Positions 7,446 to 18,319 of a stretch of DNA of 18,319 nucleotides are shown piece by piece. Each line of letters starts with the position of its first letter. Within the stretch, counting starts at the first letter, position 1. Source of the DNA: JBFFXF01 sp041569895 (lineage in GTDB: Bacteria > Planctomycetota > UBA8108 > JACQVS01); the NCBI GenBank assembly GCA_041569895.1, contig JBFFXF010000145.1, forward strand, positions 1 to 18,319, written 5' to 3'. The position numbers and the translations under genes are program-made. Below the pieces are notes generated by a model. It was given only the letters and a program-made list of their open reading frames with translations. It searched no databases and was not told the DNA's origin.

Positions 7446-9524
7446 TCAGGCCGCTCCCGTCGAGCCGGCGGGTCGCAGCGCCACGCGGTTGTCGTGGAAC
7501 GTCGAGCCGCCGCCGAGGTCGGTCAGGCGCGCGCTGGTCAGCGCGTTGATGCCGTGGTCGCTGCGACCGTGCCACGGCCACCAGGTGCCCTCGGCGACGA
7601 GCACGCCCGGTTGCGTGTCGTCCGTGACGCGCGCCCGGAGCACGGCGGTCCCCAGGTCGTTCGACAGCTCGACGAGGTCGCCGTCGGCGATCCCACCGTT
7701 GCCGGCGTCGCGCGGATGCACCAGCACCTCCGGCTCCCCGCCCATCAGACGTCGCGAGCGCTCCGAGGCGCCGAACGACGCGTTCAGGAAGTGGTGGCCG
7801 GGCGGCGTCAGCAGCCGAAAGGGGTGGCGATCGCCGTCGCCGCCGCGTGCCGGATCGCCGAAGACATCGCCGAGGTGGCCGGGAAGCGCGGGCAGCCCGG
7901 CGGCCTCGAGCTCTGCCGAGTAGAACTCGAGCTTGCCGGACGGCGTCGCGAAGCGCTCGTGGAACCCGCCGATTCCCCGCGGCACGTCGAGACGCACGGT
8001 CTCGCCCGCGAGGACCCGCTCGACGTCGACGCCGGCGAAGTTCGGGTGGTCGGTGTCGAGGAGCTCGCGCGCGAAATCGCCGACGCTCTTCGAGAACCAC
8101 GGATCGTCGAAGCCGAGCGCGCGGCCGATCGCCTGGAAGACGTCGAGGTTCGGGCGGCACTCGCCGCGGGGCGGGATCACCGCGCGCCCCATCTGGAGGT
8201 AGAGGTGGCCGTAGCTCTTGTAGAGGTCGTCGACCTCGGCGAACGTCGGCGCCGGCAGCACGATGTCCGCGAGGCGAACCGTGTCGGTCGGGAAGCGCTC
8301 GTGCACGACCGTGAAGAGGTCCTCGCGCAGCAGGCCCCGCTCGAGCCGCGCCTGCTCCGGCGCGGTCGCCGCCGGATTCGATCCGTGGACGTAGAGGAAC
8401 TCGATCGGCGGATCGTCCCAGACGGTGAGCGCCTCGGCGAGGTGCGTCATGTTGACGATCCGCGTCCGCCGCTCGAGCCAGTCGGGACGCTTCACCGCGT
8501 CGAGGTTGAACTTGAACTCGCACCCCGAGTCGTAGAGCACGCCGCCGCCCGTCTTCTCGAACGCCGCGACGACGCCGGCCAGACAGCAGATGGCGCGCAC
8601 GCCGGCGCCGCCGTTCGAGTTCCTGCCGAGACCGATGCCGACCTTGACGACCGGCGCCCGCGCCCGCCCGAACGCGCGCGCGAGCTCGACGATGGTCCCG
8701 GGTTCCACGCCGCAGATGTCCGCGACGCGCTCCGGCGGGTACTCGGGAAGGACCTCGTCCCGGAATCGATCCCACCCGACCGTGCGGTTCTCGAGAAAGC
8801 GCGCGTCGGCCAGACCCTCGCGCTCGATGACGTGCGCCATGGCGAGCGCCAGCGCGGCGTCGCTCCCGGGACGCACGCGAACCAGGCGATCGGCGATCGC
8901 CCCGGTGCGATTGCGATACGGATCGATGACGACGAGCTCGGCGCCGCGCTTGCGCGCCTCGTCGATGAACGGCACGAGATGCACCTGCGTCGAGACGACG
9001 TTGCAGCCCCAGACGACGATCAGGTCGGAGTGGACGACGTCCTCGGGGTCGAGCCCGTAGCCGCTCCCGACGACGACGCGGTAGCCCTCATCGGCGCCGT
9101 AATAGCAGATGTTCTGGCGCAACCGCGTGGCGCCGAGCCGGTTGAAGAGCGCCTCGCCCGAGAAGCGATGCACCGTGCCCATCATGCCGCCGTAGTAATA
9201 CTGGAGCAGCGCCTCGCCGCCGTGGCGGTCGAGAGTGCCCCGGATGCGCCCGGCGATCTCGTCGATCGCCTCGTCCCACGAAATGCGCTCGAACTCCCCG
9301 GCGCCCTTGCGCCCGACGCGACGGAGCGGGTGCAGGATGCGCTGCGGCGAGTAGACGACGTCCTCGTAGGTGTTCACCTTGCCGCAGAGAAACCCGCGCG
9401 TGAACGGATGCCCGGGATCCCCCCGAAACCGCACCGCCCGCCCCTCCTCGACGGCGACGAGAACCGAGCAGGCATCGGGACAGTCGTGGGAACAGACGGT
9501 CTTGCGAAGGTCGGTGGACGGCAT
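7446..9524 (-). CDS. Molybdopterin oxidoreductase, BisC/COG0243 class, with [4Fe-4S] site
   Basis: The 692-residue product is a member of the DMSO-reductase family of molybdenum enzymes. Near the N-terminus Cys11, Cys15, Cys19 and Cys47 (CSHDCPDAC, then FLCGK) form a [4Fe-4S] site. Pterin-binding blocks follow: FERISWDEAIDEIA, DLIVVWGCNVVSTQVH, VIDPYRNRTGAIADRLVRVRPGSD, and HGSNPAATAPEQ. The C-terminal dinucleotide-binding domain has VLVHPRDAGNGGIADGDLVEL and HGINALTSARLTDLGGGSTFHDN. No twin-arginine leader is visible, so it is probably cytoplasmic. No electron-transfer subunit lies next to it, and the substrate cannot be assigned. The ATG at 9524 sits 6 bp after the antitoxin stop, and the stop is 5 bp before ligA. 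No clear ribosome-binding site is seen; a TACAAT box 8 nt upstream could allow leaderless transcription. Confidence 0.9.
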   Translation of the reverse strand: MPSTDLRKTVCSHDCPDACSVLVAVEEGRAVRFRGDPGHPFTRGFLCGKVNTYEDVVYSPQRILHPLRRVGRKGAGEFERISWDEAIDEIAGRIRGTLDRHGGEALLQYYYGGMMGTVHRFSGEALFNRLGATRLRQNICYYGADEGYRVVVGSGYGLDPEDVVHSDLIVVWGCNVVSTQVHLVPFIDEARKRGAELVVIDPYRNRTGAIADRLVRVRPGSDAALALAMAHVIEREGLADARFLENRTVGWDRFRDEVLPEYPPERVADICGVEPGTIVELARAFGRARAPVVKVGIGLGRNSNGGAGVRAICCLAGVVAAFEKTGGGVLYDSGCEFKFNLDAVKRPDWLERRTRIVNMTHLAEALTVWDDPPIEFLYVHGSNPAATAPEQARLERGLLREDLFTVVHERFPTDTVRLADIVLPAPTFAEVDDLYKSYGHLYLQMGRAVIPPRGECRPNLDVFQAIGRALGFDDPWFSKSVGDFARELLDTDHPNFAGVDVERVLAGETVRLDVPRGIGGFHERFATPSGKLEFYSAELEAAGLPALPGHLGDVFGDPARGGDGDRHPFRLLTPPGHHFLNASFGASERSRRLMGGEPEVLVHPRDAGNGGIADGDLVELSNDLGTAVLRARVTDDTQPGVLVAEGTWWPWHGRSDHGINALTSARLTDLGGGSTFHDNRVALRPAGSTGAA

Positions 9525-9530
9525 GGGGGG

Positions 9531-9944
9531 TCATTGTAGCGTGCGGGGCGAGCTTGTGGGAGTTCTCGGGCTGTGCTCGCCGCGGCTGCTGGACAAATCG
9601 GGATCGGTGTCGGGAGCGGTGTCGGAATCGGTCTCCTGTCCCTGTCTCTGTCCCTCTCCGTCTCGGTGTCGGTCTCCGACTCCGGCGGCTCGTCCCTGCG
9701 CCCTGTTTGACACCTCCGAGTGGTCCCATGAGCGCCTTTCTACGTCCACGTGCTTCGCCGCGTCCGTCCAGAGCTCTTTCCCGAGACCTCGCAGCTCGAG
9801 GATCGACAGCGGTTCGGACTCATCCAGCGCCTTGGCGAGCATGTGGGTGACCTGCTGCGCCACGGAGCGGTGCTCCCGGCGGGCCCGGGCGCGTAGCTTC
9901 CGATAGAGCTTCTCCGGAAAGTTCTTGATGTTGAGGGTCGCCAT
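9531..9944 (-). CDS. Ribbon-helix-helix antitoxin-like protein with a repeat-derived C-terminal tail, no toxin partner
   Basis: Residues 1-74 resemble FitA/VapB-like ribbon-helix-helix antitoxins: MATLNIKNFPEKLYRKLRAR gives the strand and first helix, REHRSVAQQVTHMLAKAL the second helix. A C-terminal ERRSWD is the usual end of these proteins. Instead of stopping there, the frame continues for 63 residues, mostly encoded by a degenerate hexanucleotide array (DTAPDTDPD and similar). Known relatives are followed at once by a PIN-domain toxin gene; here an oxidoreductase begins 6 bp downstream. GGAGG at 9950-9954, 5 nt before the ATG at 9944, fixes this start over an in-frame ATG 15 nt upstream. 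The DNA-binding part looks intact. The tail is either real and acidic or a read-through caused by loss of the original stop and toxin. Confidence 0.72.
   Translation of the reverse strand: MATLNIKNFPEKLYRKLRARARREHRSVAQQVTHMLAKALDESEPLSILELRGLGKELWTDAAKHVDVERRSWDHSEVSNRAQGRAAGVGDRHRDGEGQRQGQETDSDTAPDTDPDLSSSRGEHSPRTPTSSPRTLQ
9533..9538 (-). promoter_or_regulatory. Possible leaderless -10 box of the molybdopterin oxidoreductase
   Basis: On the minus strand TACAAT ends 8 nt before the ATG at 9524. This is the spacing expected when transcription begins at or next to the start codon. The gene lacks a Shine-Dalgarno sequence, which fits. No good -35 is present 16-18 nt upstream, so this is tentative. 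Confidence 0.25.
9597..9683. repeat. Hexanucleotide array, copy 2, within the antitoxin reading frame
   Basis: About 87 bp of degenerate 6-bp units. On the + strand GTCGGA/GTCGGG-type units (9601-9632) are followed by pyrimidine-rich units (CCTGTC, TCTGTC, CCTCTC, CGTCTC) and then GGTGTC/GGTCTC. The second half therefore has the purine-rich strand opposite to that of copies 1 and 3. It overlaps the last half of the antitoxin frame, where the 6-bp period keeps the frame open. Confidence 0.75.
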
Positions 9945-9949
9945 CGTGT

Positions 9950-9954
9950 CCTCC
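9950..9954 (-). promoter_or_regulatory. Ribosome-binding site of the antitoxin gene
   Basis: GGAGG on the minus strand, 5 nt before the ATG at 9944. It decides this start over the upstream in-frame ATG at 9959. Confidence 0.7.
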
Positions 9955-9974
9955 ATCAAATACCCGGACTGCGG

Positions 9975-10077
9975 CTACTCCGGCTCCGCGACTACCTCTC
10001 CGGGTGACGGGGTTCACGATGAACTCCCGCTCGGGCGGTTTCCACGGCTTCCCGCCGCCGCAAAACCCTGCGCATCG
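9975..10077 (-). pseudogene. Possible frameshifted C-terminal remnant of an unidentified gene
   Basis: On the minus strand one frame reads KPWKPPEREFIVNPVT down to about 10005. After removal of one C the next frame reads GEVVAEPE and a TAG at 9977-9975. Joined, they give a natural-looking tail (NPVTGEVVAEPE, stop). The upstream end dissolves into the hexanucleotide array at 10075, so at most 34 residues survive. I cannot identify the parent family. A chance match, or an assembly error of one base in a short real gene, are alternatives. Confidence 0.3.
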
Positions 10078-10222
10078 AGTCGGAGTCGGAATCGGTCATC
10101 GGAATCGGAATCGGAATCGGAAATCGGTATCGGTATCGGAGTCGGTCATCGGACCTCCACAACCAGAGCCTTTGAGGACGGGCACGGGAACGGGAACGGG
10201 AACGGGTACGGGGACGGGGACG
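10075..10222 (+). repeat. Composite hexanucleotide array, copy 3 (ATCGGA-type then GGGAAC-type)
   Basis: Module A (10075-10153) contains about a dozen ATCGGA/GTCGGA/GTATCG-type units. After about 25 bp module B (10181-10222) has the ordered units GGGCAC, three GGGAAC, GGGTAC and two GGGGAC. Seven aligned B units match copy 1 at 39 of 42 positions. Module B ends one or two bases before the stop codon of the propeller gene on the other strand. Confidence 0.88.
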
Positions 10223-10223
10223 A

Positions 10224-12353
10224 CTACTTCTCGATGAACCCGTGATAGACCCCCATGTAATACGGCAACAGGAACACCGCCCCATCCGCCAGCACTCGCC
10301 CCCCGCCGCCCGTGTCGAGGCGCCACGGGTCGTGGTTCCAGTGCTCGAAGAAGCGTTCGTCGACCGGGAGGACCTTGCCGTTTCGGCGGTGGCCCCGGGG
10401 CAGTGGGCGGCCGTGGCGGTCGGGGCCCGGGAGGCGGACGAGGTCGAGGCGGTGGCTGTTCTTCAGGTGCCAGTCGATGCGGTCGAGGGGAAAGCGGCGC
10501 AGGGTGTCGATCGAGTCCTCGAGCCAGTCGCCGTACGGCGAGAGGTCCTTCGTGCCCCACGGGTCCGTCCACGTGTCGCCGCGACACACGGCGGCGAACA
10601 TGAAGTTGAAGAGCGGGTTCATCTCCGGCCGCTCGAGCTCCCAGTACTCGTGGAAGGCGTGCGCGTAGATCGGGCGCAGTTCGGGGTCGCGCTCGTAGCG
10701 GAGCAGGTTGTAGAAGCCCATGAACGCCATCTCGTCGTCCGAGTGGTTGCCGGTGCTCGGTCCCGTCTGGTGCTTCGGGTAGAGCGCGTTGATGGCGTAC
10801 CCGTGCTTGTCGATCAGTTCGCGCGCGACGTCGCGGTACTTCGAGTCGCCGCTGACGTGTTCGGCGACCTTGAGGTAGGAGAGCATGCTCAGCGAGTTGA
10901 GCCCGCGCTCCTCCCACCACACCGGATTGAAGTTCAGGTCCTGGGGGCTGAAGTGGCCCCACCGCGTCGGCTTGCCGTCGTGATCGACCAGATTGAAGCC
11001 GTGCTCGATGAGGTGATCGGTGAGCGCCACGACGACATCGCGCACGCGCGCCTTCTCCTCCGGGGTGTCGGCGACGAGGTCGTGATACTGCGCGTAGAAG
11101 AAATAGTGTCCGTCGAGCTCGTCGGAGCTCGTGTCGCACTTCCAGTACCACTTGCCGTCGGCGCTCACCGGCCAGCGCGGGTCGATCAGCTTCCACTCGG
11201 CGTCCCGGGTCGCGCGCGTCCGGCGGTCGGCCTCGAGTCGTCCGGCGTTCGGGTCGGGGCCGCTCGTCGGCAGGATGGTTCGTGCGACGAAACCCGGAGG
11301 AGCCGGGTGCGTGCCGCCCTGCGTCACCGTGCCGAGGAAACGGAGCGCCTCGAACGCCTTCGTCGCGCGCTCCCTGGCCGCCGGATCGCGCGTCGCGGCC
11401 CACGCGAAGCACTCGCCGGCGCCGTACATAGACGTCCACAGCCCGTCGTTGTCGCTGTCGTGATTGTGCCAGACGCTCGTGTCACCGGGCCGATCGAGCG
11501 TCACCTCGAGGACGAAGCCGTACGGCGTGCGGCGATGGCGCTTGTCGATCTCCTCCTCGTAGAAGCGCGCCTTCTCCGCGAGCGTCATTGGGACGTGCTC
11601 GATGCGTCCGACACCGCCCGCGGTCGCGATCCACGCCGTGCCGTCCTCGGCGACGGCGATCGACCGCACCTCGTCGTGCGGCAGCCATCGACGTCCCTGA
11701 CGGTACTCCCACGTCTCGCCGTCGTACCGGATGGCGCCGATCCGCGTCCCGAACCAGACGACGCCCCCGGGACCGGTCGCCGCGCACGTGACGTCGTTGT
11801 ACGGCAGGCCGTCGGCGCCGGTGAGAAGTCGCCACGCCCCGTCGTGAAAGTAGCCGACACCCTGCGTGCTGGCGAACCAGAGGGCGTCTTCATCGAAGGC
11901 GACGGCACGCGCCTCGCGGGGATACCAGGATCGGGCCCCGTCATGCGGGAACAGCCGCTGCCAGTCGCTCGCCGTGCGCTTCTTGAGGAAGAGTCCGCCG
12001 ACGGCCGCCACGGCGAGCGACCCGTCAGCGGCGCGAGCGACATCGCGCACCTGTCCGAAGCGTCGCACGAGGGCGCGCTCGGCGGCGATGCGTTCGCGCT
12101 CGCTGCGCGGAAAGCGGCTCGAGTCGAGCTTGACGAACCGCTCGCCATCGAAGCGCGCCGCGCCCGCCGCCGTCATCACGAGCACCTCGCCGCGGCCGTC
12201 GACGATGATGGCCCGACAGTCATCGGCGGGGAGCCCGTCGGCGACACCGAAGCGCGTCGCCACCTGCTGCAGAAAGGCAGCCGGCGCGGCCCTGAAACCG
12301 TCGTCGGCCGGGAGGCACGTGGCGACAGCGATGAGAGCGCAGTGGATCCCCAT
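10224..12353 (-). CDS. Exported propeller-repeat plus (alpha/alpha)6-barrel-like protein
   Basis: The product has 709 residues. It begins with a short hydrophobic stretch (residues 4-14) that may be an export signal. Residues 34-255 hold repeats of the two-component-regulator propeller type, such as FGVADGLPADDCRAIIVDGR, DGLPYNDVTCAATGPGGVVW and DEVRSIAVAEDGTAWIATAG. Only about five units are visible, fewer than the seven of a closed blade set. From about 276 to the end is a helical domain with WHNHDSDNDGLWTSMYGAGE (295-314), DGHYFFYAQYHDLV, HFSPQDLNFNPVWWEERGLN and TGNHSDDEMAFMGFYNLLRY. These are rich in His, Asp, Trp and Tyr, as in glycan-processing (alpha/alpha)6 barrels, though no named glycosidase family or catalytic pair can be assigned. 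The gene is divergent from the kinase gene and has a perfect TATAAT upstream. Confidence 0.8.
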   Translation of the reverse strand: MGIHCALIAVATCLPADDGFRAAPAAFLQQVATRFGVADGLPADDCRAIIVDGRGEVLVMTAAGAARFDGERFVKLDSSRFPRSERERIAAERALVRRFGQVRDVARAADGSLAVAAVGGLFLKKRTASDWQRLFPHDGARSWYPREARAVAFDEDALWFASTQGVGYFHDGAWRLLTGADGLPYNDVTCAATGPGGVVWFGTRIGAIRYDGETWEYRQGRRWLPHDEVRSIAVAEDGTAWIATAGGVGRIEHVPMTLAEKARFYEEEIDKRHRRTPYGFVLEVTLDRPGDTSVWHNHDSDNDGLWTSMYGAGECFAWAATRDPAARERATKAFEALRFLGTVTQGGTHPAPPGFVARTILPTSGPDPNAGRLEADRRTRATRDAEWKLIDPRWPVSADGKWYWKCDTSSDELDGHYFFYAQYHDLVADTPEEKARVRDVVVALTDHLIEHGFNLVDHDGKPTRWGHFSPQDLNFNPVWWEERGLNSLSMLSYLKVAEHVSGDSKYRDVARELIDKHGYAINALYPKHQTGPSTGNHSDDEMAFMGFYNLLRYERDPELRPIYAHAFHEYWELERPEMNPLFNFMFAAVCRGDTWTDPWGTKDLSPYGDWLEDSIDTLRRFPLDRIDWHLKNSHRLDLVRLPGPDRHGRPLPRGHRRNGKVLPVDERFFEHWNHDPWRLDTGGGGRVLADGAVFLLPYYMGVYHGFIEK

Positions 12354-12366
12354 GACCTGCCCGCGA

Positions 12367-12395
12367 ATTATAGACGATGTCGAGCCGCGCGCGAA
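12367..12395 (-). promoter_or_regulatory. Promoter of the propeller-protein gene
   Basis: On the minus strand a perfect TATAAT lies at 12372-12367, 13 nt before the ATG at 12353. A weak -35 (TTCGCG, 3 of 6) lies 17 bp upstream at 12395-12390. Transcription would start about 6 nt before the ATG, giving a very short leader with only a weak AGG. Confidence 0.5.
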
Positions 12396-12438
12396 GCGCT
12401 CCCGGGCCTTTGGGGTCGCGACCTCTGCGGCCGTCGGC

Positions 12439-12442
12439 GATA

Positions 12443-12444
<2 letters not shown>
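12439..12444 (+). promoter_or_regulatory. Possible -10 box of the kinase gene
   Basis: GATAAT on the + strand matches the -10 consensus at 5 of 6 positions, with only a weak -35 (TCGCGA) 17 bp upstream. If real, the first kinase codon would be the TTG at 12479, which has GGAG at 12466-12469 upstream of it. This conflicts with starts at 12377 or 12443. Confidence 0.25.
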
Positions 12445-17325
<4,881 letters not shown>

Positions 17326-17329
<4 letters not shown>

Positions 17330-18319
17330 TCAAGAAAGAGAGAGACGGCGACGAGCGCCCCGTCGGCGATGCGCGTGCCAGCGTCATCGCCGCGCTCTCG
17401 AGGACCACCGGCGGCCTGACGCACGTCAACCTGCGCGACGTCCGGGATGAGCACGTCACGCCGGTCGTCATGTCCAAGGGGCCCGACGCCGGCGACCTCC
17501 CGGAGCAGATCGACCGATACCAGCTCCAGGGCGAGATCGCCCGCGGCGGCGTCGGCGTCATCTACAAGGCGCGGGACGTCGATCTCGGCCGCGAGCTCGC
17601 GCTCAAGGTGCTCCTCGAGAGCCACCGCGACAACCCCGTCATGGCGCGGCGCTTCATCGAGGAGGCCCAGATCGGCGGACAGCTCCAGCACCCCGGGATC
17701 ATGTGCGTGCACGACATGGGACTCGTCGCGCCCGACAAGCCCTACTTCACGATGAAGCTCGTCAAGGGGCAGACGCTCGCGGCGCTCCTCGACGCACGCA
17801 AGGACCCGGCGGAGGACCGCCTGCGCTTTCTCGGCATCTTCGAGCAGGTGGCCGAGACGCTCGCCTACGCGCACGCGCGCAAGGTGATCCACCGCGATCT
17901 CAAGCCGGCGAACATCATGGTCGGCGCCTTCGGCGAGGTGCAGGTGATGGACTGGGGCCTCGCCAAGGTCCTCGGCCACGAGCACGATCCGGACCGCGAG
18001 GCCGCCGAGAAGGCCCGCACGCAGATCAGCGTCATCGAGACCATCCGATCCGGCAGCGCCGGCTCCGATTCGCTCGCCGGCTCGGTTCTGGGGACGCCCG
18101 CCTACATGGCGCCGGAGCAGGCGCGAGGCGAGGTCGACGACCTCGACCCGCGCGCCGACGTCTTCGGTCTCGGGGCGATCCTCTGCGAGATCCTCACCGG
18201 GAAGCCGCCGTACGTCGCCGGCACCGTCAAGGAGGTCCATCTGCAGGCGAAGCGCGGCTATCTCGACGAGGCGCTCGAGCGCCTCGATCAATCGACGGCC
18301 GACCCCGAGCTCGTCGACC
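17326..18319 (+). CDS. Second Ser/Thr protein kinase, paralogous to the first, 3'-partial
   Basis: The ATG at 17326 overlaps the previous stop (ATGA) and the frame stays open to the window end, giving 331 visible residues. A 65-residue leader precedes a full set of kinase motifs: GEIARGGVGVIY (69-80), Lys94 in LALKVLL, Glu112/113 in FIEEAQI, HRDLKPAN with Asp191, DWG at 209-211 and MAPEQ at 261-265. Long stretches are identical to the first kinase, including PYFTMKLVKG, NIMVGAFGEVQV, SVIETIRS and DVFGLGAILCEILTGKPPY, so the pair arose by duplication. Unlike its neighbour it keeps the usual APE. Whether it also has a membrane helix and sensor domains cannot be seen. Translational coupling suggests both kinases are made together and might cross-phosphorylate. 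Confidence 0.92.

Noticed and set aside
7441..8775. N-terminal extension of DNA ligase
   Set aside because: This region is the oxidoreductase gene read in another frame; LigA homology begins at the ATG at 7440.
7440..9539. Long + strand ORF opposite the molybdopterin oxidoreductase
   Set aside because: It is the GC-driven antisense shadow of a gene with a full set of family motifs; its translation is low-complexity Arg/Val/Asp/Glu without any domain.

Overview
This is a GC-rich bacterial window of about 18.3 kb, with eleven protein-coding genes packed tightly around a few repeat-bearing gaps. The best taxonomic clue is the pair of serine/threonine kinases at the right end. Their N-terminal leader, the DWG motif in place of DFG, the long activation segment and the membrane anchor followed by many TPR units match a kinase family I know mainly from Planctomycetota. 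I therefore read the window as a planctomycete or a close uncultured relative. This is inference; no rRNA or other marker gene is present.

Left part, + strand (1-5077). The window opens inside a large gene that joins a serine hydrolase of the prolyl-oligopeptidase type to an (alpha/alpha)6-barrel-like domain. A 336-bp gap with hexanucleotide arrays and a likely promoter follows. Next comes a probable four-gene operon: an orphan CoxG-like SRPBCC protein, a four-helix membrane protein of unknown function, a COG4119-type Nudix hydrolase and an exported CBM9-like protein. The last two overlap by ATGA.

Middle, - strand (5464-9944). This looks like a second operon, read right to left: a ribbon-helix-helix antitoxin without a toxin, a molybdopterin oxidoreductase of the BisC/COG0243 class, and a divergent NAD-dependent DNA ligase, with only 6 and 5 bp between genes. 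The convergent gap 5078-5463 holds a 305-bp element with 36-bp imperfect inverted repeats and a 16-bp perfect palindrome inside.

Right part (9945-18319). Another repeat-bearing gap also holds what looks like the frameshifted tail of a lost gene. An exported protein with propeller-type repeats and an (alpha/alpha)6-like domain follows on the - strand. It is transcribed divergently from a 1628-residue membrane-anchored kinase on the + strand, which carries TPR, fibronectin-III-like and jelly-roll-like domains beyond its membrane segment. A paralogous kinase overlaps its stop codon by 4 nt and runs off the window.

Themes: carbohydrate-associated folds recur (two (alpha/alpha)6-like proteins, a CBM9-like protein and a jelly-roll-like kinase tail), so a sensing and polysaccharide-handling context is plausible but unproven. 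The most unusual items are the kinase's extracytoplasmic architecture, the dispersed modular hexanucleotide arrays, one of which has become the C-terminus of the antitoxin, and the inverted-repeat element. No tRNA, rRNA, CRISPR array or transposase gene was seen.
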